Positions 39,877 to 48,826 of a stretch of DNA of 64,000 nt are shown here, piece after piece (within the stretch, counting starts at the first letter, position 1; each line of letters begins with the position of its first letter). The position numbers were made by a program, and so were the translations under genes. Location of the stretch: positions 3,203,365 through 3,267,364 of the forward strand of contig NZ_MWQN01000001.1 of assembly GCF_002024165.1 (NCBI RefSeq), in the 5' to 3' direction. The DNA is from Embleya scabrispora (lineage in GTDB: Bacteria; Actinomycetota; Actinomycetes; Streptomycetales; Streptomycetaceae). Below the pieces are notes generated by a model. That model had not been told where the DNA came from, made no database searches, and worked only from the letters and a program-made list of their open reading frames with translations.

Positions 39877-41163
39877 ATGCCCTCGCCGCGCTTCGACCGG
39901 AGTCACACCGATGATCTGATCGCGTTCATCGGCGCCAGTCCGTCCCCCTACCACGCGGCCGCGAACGTGGCCGAGCGGCTGGAGGCGGCGGGCTTTCGGC
40001 GGCTCGAGGAGACGGCCGCGTGGGACGGTGAGGCGGGCGGGCGCTACGTGCTGCGCGGGGGCGCGATCGTGGCCTGGTACGTGCCGGAGGGCGCGGAGAG
40101 CACGCGCGGCTTCCGGATCGTCGGCGCGCACACCGACTCGCCGACGCTGCGGGTCAAGCCGCTGCCCGACACCGGCGCGGCCGGCTGGCGGCAGATCGCC
40201 GTCGAGGTGTACGGCGGCCCGCTGCTGAACTCCTGGCTGGACCGCGACCTCGGCCTGTCCGGCCGGATCGTGCTGCGCGACGGCGGCGAACGCCTGGTCT
40301 TCGTCGACCGGCCGCTGCTGCGGGTGCCGCAGTTGGCGATCCACCTGGACCGCGCGGTCAACGAGGCCGGGCTGCAACTGGACAAGCAGCAGCACATGAC
40401 CCCCATCTGGGGGCTCGGCTCGGTCGACGAGGGCGCGCTGATCCGGTTCGTGGCCGAGGAGGTCGGGGTGCCGGCCGGCGACGTCACCGGGTGGGACCTG
40501 ATGGTCCACGACGTGCAGAAGCCGAGCTACCTGGGCCGCGATCGCGAACTGCTCGCCGCGCCGCGCCTGGACAACCTGCTGTCCGTACACGCGGGCCTGG
40601 CCGCGCTGCTCGCCGCGGCGCACGACGGGGCTGCGCACATCCCGGTGCTCGGCGCGTTCGACCACGAGGAGACCGGCAGCGATTCCACCACCGGCGCGGG
40701 CGGGCCGCTCCTGGAGACGGTGCTCACCCGGGTCGTCAGCGCGCGTGGCGGCTCGCTGGACGACCGGTCCCGGGCGTTCGCGGACTCCTTCCACCTCTCC
40801 AGCGACGTCGGTCACGCGGTACACCCGAACTACATCGGCCGACACGAGCCGGGCCACCACCCGGTGCCCAACGGCGGCCCGATCCTGAAGGTCAACGCCA
40901 ACCAGCGCTACGCCACCGACGCGCGCGGCCGGGCCGTGTGGACCGCCGCGTGCGAGCGCGCGGGGGTGCCCGCGCAGGTCTTCGTGGGAATCAACTCCCT
41001 TCCCTGCGGGACCACGATCGGCCCGATCACCGCGACCCGACTCGGCATCGAGACCGTCGACGTCGGCGCGGCGTGCCTGTCGATGCACTCCTCGCGCGAA
41101 CTGTGCGGCGCCGACGACCCGTTCCTGCTCGCCTCGGCCGCCGCGGCGTTCCTGGAGGGCTGA
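39877..41163 (+). CDS. apeB: M18-family aspartyl aminopeptidase
   Basis: 428 residues. Metal-binding and catalytic segments of clan MH/M18 are visible: GAHTDSPTLRVKP (about 85-97), the ASP/GLU set in FDHEETGSDSTT (about 264-275), and the late SMHSSREL (about 407-414). The enzyme removes N-terminal Asp/Glu from peptides as a large cytosolic oligomer with two metals. GGAG lies 5 bases before ATG 39877. It is monocistronic, with the repeat hotspot upstream and a strong terminator downstream. Confidence 0.92.
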   Translation: MPSPRFDRSHTDDLIAFIGASPSPYHAAANVAERLEAAGFRRLEETAAWDGEAGGRYVLRGGAIVAWYVPEGAESTRGFRIVGAHTDSPTLRVKPLPDTGAAGWRQIAVEVYGGPLLNSWLDRDLGLSGRIVLRDGGERLVFVDRPLLRVPQLAIHLDRAVNEAGLQLDKQQHMTPIWGLGSVDEGALIRFVAEEVGVPAGDVTGWDLMVHDVQKPSYLGRDRELLAAPRLDNLLSVHAGLAALLAAAHDGAAHIPVLGAFDHEETGSDSTTGAGGPLLETVLTRVVSARGGSLDDRSRAFADSFHLSSDVGHAVHPNYIGRHEPGHHPVPNGGPILKVNANQRYATDARGRAVWTAACERAGVPAQVFVGINSLPCGTTIGPITATRLGIETVDVGAACLSMHSSRELCGADDPFLLASAAAAFLEG

Positions 41164-41173
41164 GCACGGGCGT

Positions 41174-41210
41174 CCGGGGGAGCGGCCGCGACGCGCGGCC
41201 GCTCCCCCGG
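41174..41210. terminator. Bidirectional terminator, 17-bp perfect stem
   Basis: CCGGGGGAGCGGCCGCG (41174-41190) and its exact complement (41194-41210) with a 3-base loop, between the convergent aminopeptidase and thioredoxin/NHL genes. Confidence 0.8.
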
Positions 41211-41217
41211 CCCGCGG

Positions 41218-42675
41218 CTACGTGTGCGGCAGGCGGAATTTGCGGACCCGGTGGGCCGAGGACTCGACCACGGTCAGGTACAGGTCCTCGTCCATGTCGG
41301 CCACCACCGCCACCGCGGCCGGCTCCTCCAGACCGGTGAGCAGGGTCGACACGAACCCGTCCGCGGGGTCGTAGCGCCGCACCGCGCCGTTGTAGGTGTC
41401 CGCGATCACCACCGAGCCGTCCGGCAACGTGTCCACGCCCAGCGGGTGTTGGAACAGCGCGTGCTCGGCCGGGCCGTCGCGCAGGCCGAAGTCGAACAGG
41501 CCGCGCCCGACCACCGTCTCGATCCCGCCGTCCACGAGCCGGCGCAGCGCCGAACTCTCCGCGTCCACCAGCCACAACGTGTGCCCGTCGGGGGAGACCG
41601 CCAAGCCCGAGGGCTGGGCGAGGCAGGCGGTGTCCACCGGGCCGTCCTCCATTCCCTCGTCGGTGGTGCCGGCCAGCACCCCGACCCCCTCGCCGACCGG
41701 GTCGAACTCCCAGAGCTGGTGGACCCCGGCCATCGCCACGATGATCCGGCCGCCGAACCACGCCACGTCCCACGGGCTGGACAGATCGATCGTGCGGGCC
41801 GCGCCGTGGTCGTCCGCGCCGCTGCGGCGCTGCCGGCCGGTGCCCGCGACGGTGCGGATCGACCCGGTGGCCAGCGAGACGCCGCGCAGCGCGTGGTTGG
41901 CGGTGTCGGCGACCACCACGTCGTAGCGCACGTGTGCGGCCACCTCGGGCGGCAGCAGCGCCATGCCGTGCGGCTCGGCCAGCATCGCGTGCCGGGGCCC
42001 GCCGTCGAGCAGCCCGCGCCGCCCGGTCCCGATCCGGCGCAGCACCGTACGCCCGTCGTCGGAGAGTTCGGCGAGCGAGTGGTGGCCGGTGTCGGCGACC
42101 AGGAGCGCCCCCGACGGCAGCCGGAGCACCTGGCCCGGAAAGCGCAGGTCGGTGCGCGGGGTCTCGGGGCGGTCGACCTCCTCGGTGGACCGGCGCAGCG
42201 TGCCCTTGCCGTCGTGCTCGGCGACCAGGTCGGCGATCAGCGTCTCGATCTCGCCCGCGTGGCCCTCGCCGGACAGGTGCGCGACCACGTAGCCTTCGGG
42301 ATCGACGACCACCAGGGTCGGCCACGCGTGCACCGCGTACTGCTTCCAGGTGCTCGATTCCGGGTCGTCCAGGACCGGGTGGCTCACCTCGTGCCGCTGT
42401 ACCGCGCACACCACCGTGTCGTGTTCCGCCTCGTGCTCGAACTTGGGCGAGTGCACGCCGATCACGGTCAGCACGTCGCGGTGGCGCTCCTCCAGGCCGC
42501 GCAACTCGGCCAGCACGTGGTGGCAGTTCACGCAGGCGGAGGTCCAGAAGTCCAGCAGTACGATCCGCCCGCGCAGTCCGGCCAGCGTCGGGCCCGGTCC
42601 GGCGGTGTTGATCCAGCCGCCGGAACCGGACAACTCGGGGGCCCGGACCCTGGCTCGACGCGCGGTGCTGCTCAT
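41218..42675 (-). CDS. Thioredoxin-like / NHL-repeat protein
   Basis: 485 residues. The N-terminal thioredoxin fold has LLDFWTSACVNCHHVLAELR with the CVNC redox pair near 48-51 and the cis-Pro region AVHAWPTLVVVD (about 118-129). From about 180 there is a six-bladed NHL beta-propeller with repeats such as QPSGLAVSPDG and HPLGVDTLPDG. No signal peptide is seen, so it is probably cytosolic. Proteins of this layout are linked to redox or oxidative stress in mycobacteria and are related to NHLRC2. The start lacks a clear ribosome site. Confidence 0.85.
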   Translation of the reverse strand: MSSTARRARVRAPELSGSGGWINTAGPGPTLAGLRGRIVLLDFWTSACVNCHHVLAELRGLEERHRDVLTVIGVHSPKFEHEAEHDTVVCAVQRHEVSHPVLDDPESSTWKQYAVHAWPTLVVVDPEGYVVAHLSGEGHAGEIETLIADLVAEHDGKGTLRRSTEEVDRPETPRTDLRFPGQVLRLPSGALLVADTGHHSLAELSDDGRTVLRRIGTGRRGLLDGGPRHAMLAEPHGMALLPPEVAAHVRYDVVVADTANHALRGVSLATGSIRTVAGTGRQRRSGADDHGAARTIDLSSPWDVAWFGGRIIVAMAGVHQLWEFDPVGEGVGVLAGTTDEGMEDGPVDTACLAQPSGLAVSPDGHTLWLVDAESSALRRLVDGGIETVVGRGLFDFGLRDGPAEHALFQHPLGVDTLPDGSVVIADTYNGAVRRYDPADGFVSTLLTGLEEPAAVAVVADMDEDLYLTVVESSAHRVRKFRLPHT

Positions 42676-42835
42676 GATTCGAAGTGAACCATCCACCTCG
42701 GCCGCGAGCCGCCGGCCCGCGCGGATACGGGCCGCACCCCACCCAACCGGGTGTATCCGTACCGCCGCACGCCGGCGTGCCGAAGACGACTGAACGCCGG
42801 CATATCGGGCAGTCTGCCGACAAGGTGAGGCGACC

Positions 42836-43387
42836 GTGGAGGCACCAGTGTTCGGGGACGAGTACGACGGCAGCACTCAGCTCTACCCGGGGATTCCGCC
42901 CGGCCGCTATCTCGTGCGGGAGAAGATGTTCGCGATCGGCGACGACTTCTGGGTCACCACCGAGGACGGCGAGAAGGTCTATCTGGTCGACGGCAAGGCA
43001 CTGACCCTGCACGACCGGCTGGAGCTCAAGGATTCCGCCGGCACGGTGTTGGCCACCGTGAAGAAGAAGATCGTCAGCATCCATCATTCGATGAAGGTGC
43101 AGGACGCGACGGGCGAGACGGTCGCCACGGTGCGCAAGAAGATGTTCACCCCGCTGCACGAGGCGTTCACGGTGGAGCTCGCGGTCGGGGTCGAACTCAC
43201 GGTGCGCGGCGACATGTTCCACCACGAGTACGGGATCTCCGGACCGAACGGGCCGGTCGCCCAGATCACCCGCAAGTGGCTGCGGGTGCGGGACACCTAC
43301 GGCATCGACATCGCGCCCGGCTGGGATCACGCGTTGATCATCGCGATCGCGGTGTGCGTGGACCGGTTGAGCGACGACGAGGACTGA
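42836..43387 (+). CDS. LURP-one-related family protein
   Basis: 183 residues fitting the LURP-one/scramblase-like beta-barrel: RYLVREKMFAIGDDFWVTTE, then KALTLHDRLELKDSAGTVLA and VKKKIVSIHHSMKVQDATGE, closing with RVRDTYGIDIAPGWDHALII. The fold resembles tubby C-terminal domains; bacterial members have no settled function. GAGG is 5 bases before GTG 42836. It is divergent from the NHL gene and followed by small repeats and a decayed locus. Confidence 0.85.
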   Translation: MEAPVFGDEYDGSTQLYPGIPPGRYLVREKMFAIGDDFWVTTEDGEKVYLVDGKALTLHDRLELKDSAGTVLATVKKKIVSIHHSMKVQDATGETVATVRKKMFTPLHEAFTVELAVGVELTVRGDMFHHEYGISGPNGPVAQITRKWLRVRDTYGIDIAPGWDHALIIAIAVCVDRLSDDED

Positions 43388-43415
43388 GCCCGCGCGGAGC
43401 CCGCCGACTCGCCGA

Positions 43416-43447
43416 CGGTTCGGCGGTTCGGCGGTTCGGCGGTTCGG
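43416..43447 (+). repeat. Four tandem copies of CGGTTCGG
   Basis: Four perfect 8-bp units, followed by one diverged unit (CAGGTTCGG). It lies right upstream of the truncated sigma-factor gene and may mark the deletion point. Confidence 0.7.
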
Positions 43448-43505
43448 CAGGTTCGGCATGGAACCGCCCGCCCCCACACGTCTGTTCGGGTGAAAGGGGG
43501 CACGG

Positions 43506-43712
43506 TTGAGATCCCGGCGGGCGGCGGTGGTGCTGCGCTACTGGGAGGACCGTCCGGAGTCCGAGGTCGCGCAGATCCTCGGTTGTGCGGTCGGTACGGT
43601 GCGCAGCCAGACGTTCAGGGGACTCGCCCGACTTCGCAGGGATCCGCAACTGACCGAATCTGTTCCCGGAACAGACGGATTCCCCCTCGACTTCGGACAC
43701 GGAGGTGCGGCC
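43506..43712 (+). pseudogene. ECF sigma factor fragment (region 4 only)
   Basis: The frame reads RAAVVLRYWEDRPESEVAQI, then LGCAVGTVRSQTFRGLARLR, the sigma-70 region-4 helix-turn-helix of SigE/SigM-type ECF factors. There is an in-frame stop at 43491-43493 just upstream, and no region 2 exists anywhere before it. The 5' half has therefore been deleted. The frame also lacks its own stop before the next gene. It cannot act as a sigma factor. Confidence 0.7.
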
Positions 43713-44186
43713 ATGGCCTACGACGGCACCGCACTGAGGGAGGCGTTCATGGCGGAGATCGAGGCGGCGCGGTTGACCCCGCCGACGGCCGACGCGGCGA
43801 TCCGCGGCTCGCGCAGGCGCCGTTGGCGCGGGCTCACGTTCGGCGCGGGCACGGTGGCCGGGAAGCCGTGGAAGTTCCGGGCCTGGACGTAAGGCTCCGA
43901 GCGCACCTGTTTCCAAGAGGTCGAGCAGCAGGTGTTCAGCGAGTGGCCGCAGGCGTGCGACACCCTGCCGGGCCGAACCGCGAAGGACAGGGCGGACGAC
44001 CGCAACCGTTTCGGCGGGGGCGGCGCAAGCGGACCGCGCAAGGACCCGGTGGTGTTCCGGCCCGTGCAGATCGACCCCGACACGCGCGTCTACGTCCTCG
44101 TGGTGACCGCGCGCAAGACCGACCCCGCCTTCGACCCGAAGGCGTACGACGCTGCGGGCAAGGAGATCAAGAACACCCACCTGTGA
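43713..44186 (+). pseudogene. Sigma-linked protein broken by a nonsense codon
   Basis: Starts MAYDGTALREAFMAEIEAAR with GGAGG upstream and reaches RRRRWRGLTFGAGTVAGKPW before a TAA at 43890-43892. The same frame continues after it as GSERTCFQEVEQQVFSEWPQ to a natural-looking end at 44186. In streptomycetes the gene after such a sigma factor often encodes a membrane-anchored partner; the expected membrane segment is absent, so an internal deletion is likely too. Together with the sigma fragment this is one decayed locus. Confidence 0.55.
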
Positions 44187-44237
44187 GCCGACCCCGCGGC
44201 AGCGCGCCGCAGGATCGGCTCCGACGAAACGCGCGGC

Positions 44238-45011
44238 TCAGAACACCCGGTTCTGCAGGACCGGGAAGTCCTCGCGGGTCTTGGCGACCAGCGCCGGGTC
44301 GATCTCGGCGGTCAGCACGGTCTGTTCGGTCCCCGCCTCGGCGACGATCTCGCCCCACGGGTCGATCACCATGCTGTGTCCGCCCATCGCCTGACCACCC
44401 TGCTCGCCGGTGACGTTGCAGGCGAGCACGAACATCTGGTTCTCGATCGCGCGGGCGCGGGACAACACGCGCCAGTGCTCGACCCGCCGCGCCGGCCACG
44501 CGGCGGGCAGCACCAGCACCTCCGCGCCCGCGTCCAGGATGCGGCGGAACATTTCCGGGAAGCGCAGGTCGTAGCACGTCGCCAGGCCCACCTCGGCCCA
44601 CGGCATGCGGACGTGCGCGGTCTCGGTGCCGCGCGAGATCAGCGCGGCCTCGCCGCCGGTGAAGCCGAAGCGGTGGATCTTGCGGTAGGTGCCGCGCAGC
44701 GTGCCGTCGGGGTCGAAGACCAGCGACGTGTTGTAGAGGTTGTCGTCGGCCCCGCGCTCGATGATGCTGCCGGCGTGCAGCCAGACGCCGGCGTCGCGGG
44801 CCGCGCGGGCCATGCTCTGGGCGGCCGGGCCGCGCACCCCCTCGGCGTCCGCCTCCCAGCCGTCGTAGACCCAACCCGTGTGCAACCACAGTTCGGGCAG
44901 CACCACCAGGTGGTCGCCGCGTCGGCTGCGGACCAGGGCGGACACCTCGGCCAGACGGTCGCGGGCGGGCACCGCCGGGTCGACGTCGAGTTGTACGAGC
45001 GAAACGCGCAC
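44238..45011 (-). CDS. Nitrilase-superfamily amidase (second copy)
   Basis: 257 residues, close to omega-amidase/NIT2-like size. Catalytic Glu40 in LVVLPELW, Lys111 in TYRKIHRFGF, and Cys146 in GLATCYDLRFPEMF. The CYDLRFPE form is typical of omega-amidase or deaminated-glutathione amidase proteins that repair or clear 2-oxo amides. GTG 45011 has GAGGGG a few bases upstream. It is divergent from the isomerase-family gene. It is only distantly related to the longer hydrolase at 714. Confidence 0.85.
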   Translation of the reverse strand: MRVSLVQLDVDPAVPARDRLAEVSALVRSRRGDHLVVLPELWLHTGWVYDGWEADAEGVRGPAAQSMARAARDAGVWLHAGSIIERGADDNLYNTSLVFDPDGTLRGTYRKIHRFGFTGGEAALISRGTETAHVRMPWAEVGLATCYDLRFPEMFRRILDAGAEVLVLPAAWPARRVEHWRVLSRARAIENQMFVLACNVTGEQGGQAMGGHSMVIDPWGEIVAEAGTEQTVLTAEIDPALVAKTREDFPVLQNRVF

Positions 45012-45160
45012 TTTCCCCTCACCTACACCGCTTGCTTCCCGCGAACGGGCTGACCGCAGGATCTTTGGCAGCGTAACGTGCCTGCCAGGATCCCGGACCA
45101 CGTCAAAGCAACGGTCGCTCCCCTCCATTCGACCGGTGACGCAGCGACGAGAGGTAGTAC

Positions 45161-45973
45161 GTGACCATCGACCTGAAAACGCACGTCGACGCCTGGGAGC
45201 ACTCGGTGCGCTCCCTCAAAGATCTGGTCTCCACCCTGACCGAGGGCCGGTGGAGCAGCCCGACCGAGTGCCCGGGCTGGTCGGTCCGGGACGTGGTGTC
45301 CCACGTGATCGGCATCGAGTCGGAACTGCTCGGCGATCCGCGGCCGATCCACACGCTGCCGCGCGATCTCCGGCATGTGCACGACGAGTTCAGCCGCTAC
45401 ACCGAGATACCGGTGGACGTGCGACGCTGCCACACCTCGCCGGAGATGACCGGCGAGTTGGAGTATGTGATCCTGCGCCGGCGCCGGATGCTCGACGAGT
45501 GCGACCGGGCGCCCGACGACGAGGTGCGCGGCATCATGGGCCGCAGCGTCCCGTACCACTTCCTGCTCACCCAGCGGGTGTTCGACGTGTGGGTACACGA
45601 GCAGGACGTGCGGCGCGCGATCGGGGAGCCCGGCAACCTGGACTCGCCGGCCGCGCTGATCACCCGCGACTTCCTGCTCGCCGGGCTGGCCCGGGTGGTG
45701 GCCAAGGACGCCAAGGCGCCGGCGGGCGCGTCCGTGGTGTTCGACGTGACCGGGCCGGTGGAGTTCATGCGCACGGTCACCGTGGACGAGAACGGCCGGG
45801 GTCGGCTCGACGGTCGGGTCCCGCTCGGGCCGCTGGTGTCGATCGGCACCGACTGGGAGACGTTCGTGCGGTTGATGTGCGGTCGGGTCGCGCCGCACCG
45901 GGCCGAGGTACGGATCGAGGGCGACCCCGATCTCGCCCAGCGCATCCTGGGCGGCATGGCCGTCACGCCCTGA
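45161..45973 (+). CDS. Maleylpyruvate-isomerase-family mycothiol-dependent protein
   Basis: 270 residues. DinB-like four-helix bundle with the N-terminal metal His in VVSHVIGIESELLG (about 43-56) and the paired motif FDVWVHEQDVRRA (about 140-152). A SCP2-like C-terminal domain runs from about 190. Family members use mycothiol, an actinobacterial thiol, for isomerisation or conjugation. The GTG start has AGAGG 6 bases upstream. The exact reaction cannot be deduced. Confidence 0.85.
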   Translation: MTIDLKTHVDAWEHSVRSLKDLVSTLTEGRWSSPTECPGWSVRDVVSHVIGIESELLGDPRPIHTLPRDLRHVHDEFSRYTEIPVDVRRCHTSPEMTGELEYVILRRRRMLDECDRAPDDEVRGIMGRSVPYHFLLTQRVFDVWVHEQDVRRAIGEPGNLDSPAALITRDFLLAGLARVVAKDAKAPAGASVVFDVTGPVEFMRTVTVDENGRGRLDGRVPLGPLVSIGTDWETFVRLMCGRVAPHRAEVRIEGDPDLAQRILGGMAVTP

Positions 45974-46027
45974 CCGTCGCCCGTGCGCGGGGGTGTCCCG
46001 AGTGCGGTGCGGCGATCGGGCCCGGTC

Positions 46028-47362
46028 TCAGCCCGCGTCGGGCACACTCTCGCGTTCGCGCGTGCTCCGGGCCACCACGCACACCGGTTCGGGTCGCCGT
46101 TCGCGGCCCGCGGCCTTGCGGGCGTAGCGCAGCACCTGCACGACGCCCAGGAGCAGCGGCACGGCCTGCACCGCCATCGCCACGCGGTACGCGTTCAGGC
46201 CGTGCTCGCCGCCGCCGGGCTCGACCAGGTCCAGGACCAGGCCGATGGCGAACAGGCACAGGGTCGCGGCGGCGAATCCGCCGACGTTGACGATGCCGGA
46301 CACGGTGCCCAGGCGCTGCGGCGGATTGCCCGCCCGGGCGAACTCCATGCCGACCAGGGACAGCGCGCCGCCGGGCCCGATCACCAGGGCCAGCAGGACC
46401 AGGAGCCACATCGGCGAGGGCTCGCTCGGGATCAGTACCGCGGCCCAGGCCGCGGCGGCGAGCACGGGCTGGCCCACGCACAACACGAGCCGACTGCCCG
46501 GCCGGCGGGTCACCAGCGGGCCGACCACCAGGCACGCGAGCATGTTGATGCCGATGGCGACGGTGAGCAGCGCGCTCGCGGCGCCCTTGGACAGGCCCTG
46601 GCCCTCGACCAGGAACGGGAAGCCCCAGAGCATCAGGAACACCTGCGGCAGGCAGCCGCACGCCCAGTGCGCCCACAGGCCGAGCCGGGTGCCGGGCTCC
46701 GCCCACGCGGCCCGGACCTGGGACCACATGCCCGGACCGCCGGTCGGCCGGGTGCGCACCGGGGCACCCGGGTTGTCGCGCAGCACGAGCAGGAGCACCA
46801 CCAGGACCACTACGCCGACCCCGGCCGAGGCGGCGAAGGTGCGGCTCCAGCCGAACGCGTGCAGCGCCCCGGCGAGCGGGCCGGCGCCGGCCAGGTTGCC
46901 GGCCATCCCGAGCAGCGCGGTCAACTGGGTCAGCACCGCCACCCGGTTCGGCGGGAACCACACCGCCACCACACGCAGCACGCTCACGAACGTCATCGCG
47001 TCGCCCATGCCGACCAGGACTCGGGCGAGCACCGCGCCCGGGAAGCCGTGCGCGAAGGCGAAGGCGAACTGTCCCGCCGTCATCAGCACCAGACCGCACC
47101 CGAGCACCCGCTTGGCGCCGAACCGGTCGGTGAGCGCGCCGACGGGTATCTGCAGGCCCGCGTAGACGAGCAACTGCAACATCGGGAAGAGGGAGAGTTG
47201 CGACGCGGAGACGTGGAAGCGCTCCTGGGCCTCGATCCCGGCGACGCCGAGGCTGCTGCGATGGAACACCGCGACGACGTACACCGAGGCCGCCACCGCC
47301 CACATGATCCAGGCGATTCGGCCGCCGAGCCGGGTGGGCACTGGGTCCGCAGTTGGCTTCAC
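46028..47362 (-). CDS. Major facilitator superfamily transporter
   Basis: 444 residues with twelve predicted membrane helices, beginning GGRIAWIMWAVAASVYVVAV. The loop 2-3 signature reads GALTDRFGAKRVLGCGLVLM (about 80-99). The layout is that of nitrate/oxalate- or sugar-phosphate-type MFS carriers, but nothing identifies the substrate. GTG 47362 has AAGG 8 bases upstream; ATG 47371 is the alternative. It is isolated from neighbours by a terminator on its upstream side. Confidence 0.85.
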   Translation of the reverse strand: MKPTADPVPTRLGGRIAWIMWAVAASVYVVAVFHRSSLGVAGIEAQERFHVSASQLSLFPMLQLLVYAGLQIPVGALTDRFGAKRVLGCGLVLMTAGQFAFAFAHGFPGAVLARVLVGMGDAMTFVSVLRVVAVWFPPNRVAVLTQLTALLGMAGNLAGAGPLAGALHAFGWSRTFAASAGVGVVVLVVLLLVLRDNPGAPVRTRPTGGPGMWSQVRAAWAEPGTRLGLWAHWACGCLPQVFLMLWGFPFLVEGQGLSKGAASALLTVAIGINMLACLVVGPLVTRRPGSRLVLCVGQPVLAAAAWAAVLIPSEPSPMWLLVLLALVIGPGGALSLVGMEFARAGNPPQRLGTVSGIVNVGGFAAATLCLFAIGLVLDLVEPGGGEHGLNAYRVAMAVQAVPLLLGVVQVLRYARKAAGRERRPEPVCVVARSTRERESVPDAG

Positions 47363-47397
47363 AGTACACATACCTTATCGGACGCCGTCGGACATAC

Positions 47398-47431
47398 GTC
47401 CGGCCGGGCCCCGAACAGGGCCCGGCCGGAC
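47398..47431 (-). terminator. Terminator of the 2-oxoacid dehydrogenase operon
   Basis: GTCCGGCCGGGCCC (47398-47411) and GGGCCCGGCCGGAC (47418-47431), a 14-bp perfect stem, downstream of the E2 gene on the minus strand. Confidence 0.75.
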
Positions 47432-47450
47432 GAAGTCCGCAACCCGCGGA

Positions 47451-48818
47451 TCAGCCGCGTACGAACAGCAGTTTCGGCCACTCCAGCATCTGCGCCACGT
47501 CGGCCAGCACGCGCGAGCCCAACTCGCCGTCGACCATGCGGTGGTCGAACGACAACGACAGCGTGGTCACCTGCCGGGGCTTGACCTTGCCCTTGTGCAC
47601 CCACGGCTGCTCGCGAATCGCGCCCACCGCCAGGATCGCGGCCTCGCCCGGATTGAGGATCGGGGTGCCGCCGTCCACCCCGAACACGCCCACGTTGGTG
47701 ATGGTGACCGTGCCGCGGGCCAGGTCGGCGGGCGAGGTACGGCCCTCCCGCGCGGTGGCCACCAACTCGGTGAGCGCGCCGGCGAGCGCGGTCAGGCTCT
47801 TGCCGCCCGCGTCCTTGATGTTCGGCACGATCAGACCGCGCGGGGTGGCCGCGGCGATGCCCAGGTTGATCCGGTCCCGGACGACGATCTCCTGGCTCGC
47901 CTCGTCCCAGGAGGCGTTGATCTCCGGGTGCCGGGCGATCGCCACCAACAGCGCCCGGGCGACCAGGAGCAGCGGACTCACCTTGGTGTCCGCGAAGTCG
48001 GGCAGCTCGCGCAGCTTGCGCACGAGTTTGACGGTGCGGGTCACGTCCACCGTCACCCACTCGGTGACGTGCGGCGCGGAGAACGCGCTGGCCACCATCG
48101 CCTGCGCGGTCGCCTTGCGCACCCCCTTGACCGGGATCCGCCGCTCGCCGGCGATCGTCTCGCCCGGCCCGGTCGCCGGGAAGGTCTGCGACACGGGCGC
48201 GGGCGCCGGGCGGGCGGCGGCGTGCACGTCCTCGCGGGTGACGGTGCCGCCGGGGCCCGAGGGCTGTACCGACGCGAGGTCCACGCCCAGGTCCCGGGCC
48301 AGCTTGCGGACCGGCGGCTTGGCGAGGGCGAGGGAGCCGCCGGCCGGGGCGGGGCGGGCCGCTCCGTTCGTCGGCGTCGCGGCGTCGGCCCTGCGGGGTC
48401 GGCGTTTGCCGCTGCTGGTGCGGACGCCGTAGCCCACGAGCACCGCAGTGCGGGTCTCCTTGCCTGCCTCCTTGGCCGGCTCCTTGGTCGGGGCCGGCTC
48501 GGCGACCGGCTCCGGGACGAGGTCGGCCGCGAGGGCCCGCTCCCGCTCCGGCTCGGCCGCGGCCACGGCGGTGCCCGCGGGCGCGACCGCGATGATCGGC
48601 GCGCCGACCGCGACCGTGTCGCCCTCGGCGGCGAGCAGTTCGGTCACCACCCCGTCGTATGGACACGGCAGCTCGACCAGCGCCTTCGCCGTCTCCACCT
48701 CGACCATGACCTGGCCGTCGTGCACCTCGTCGCCGACCTTGACGTGCCAGACGACGATGTCGGCCTCCTCCAGGCCCTCGCCGACGTCGGGCATCAGGAA
48801 CTTCTTCACCTCGGACAC
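47451..48818 (-). CDS. bkdC: Dihydrolipoamide acyltransferase (E2) of a 2-oxoacid dehydrogenase
   Basis: 455 residues: a lipoyl domain with Lys45 in VEVETAKALVELP, an Ala/Pro/Glu linker, a peripheral-subunit-binding domain near 165-205 (PPVRKLARDLGVDL), and the catalytic core ending with SFDHRMVDGELGSRVLADV (active-site His in DHRMVDG). It moves acyl groups from E1 to CoA in a large core assembly. It is third in the E1alpha-E1beta-E2 operon, 8 bases after E1beta. Branched-chain (bkd) is favoured by the gene set and neighbouring regulator; pyruvate is possible. Confidence 0.88.
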   Translation of the reverse strand: MSEVKKFLMPDVGEGLEEADIVVWHVKVGDEVHDGQVMVEVETAKALVELPCPYDGVVTELLAAEGDTVAVGAPIIAVAPAGTAVAAAEPERERALAADLVPEPVAEPAPTKEPAKEAGKETRTAVLVGYGVRTSSGKRRPRRADAATPTNGAARPAPAGGSLALAKPPVRKLARDLGVDLASVQPSGPGGTVTREDVHAAARPAPAPVSQTFPATGPGETIAGERRIPVKGVRKATAQAMVASAFSAPHVTEWVTVDVTRTVKLVRKLRELPDFADTKVSPLLLVARALLVAIARHPEINASWDEASQEIVVRDRINLGIAAATPRGLIVPNIKDAGGKSLTALAGALTELVATAREGRTSPADLARGTVTITNVGVFGVDGGTPILNPGEAAILAVGAIREQPWVHKGKVKPRQVTTLSLSFDHRMVDGELGSRVLADVAQMLEWPKLLFVRG

Positions 48819-48826
48819 GGGGTTCC

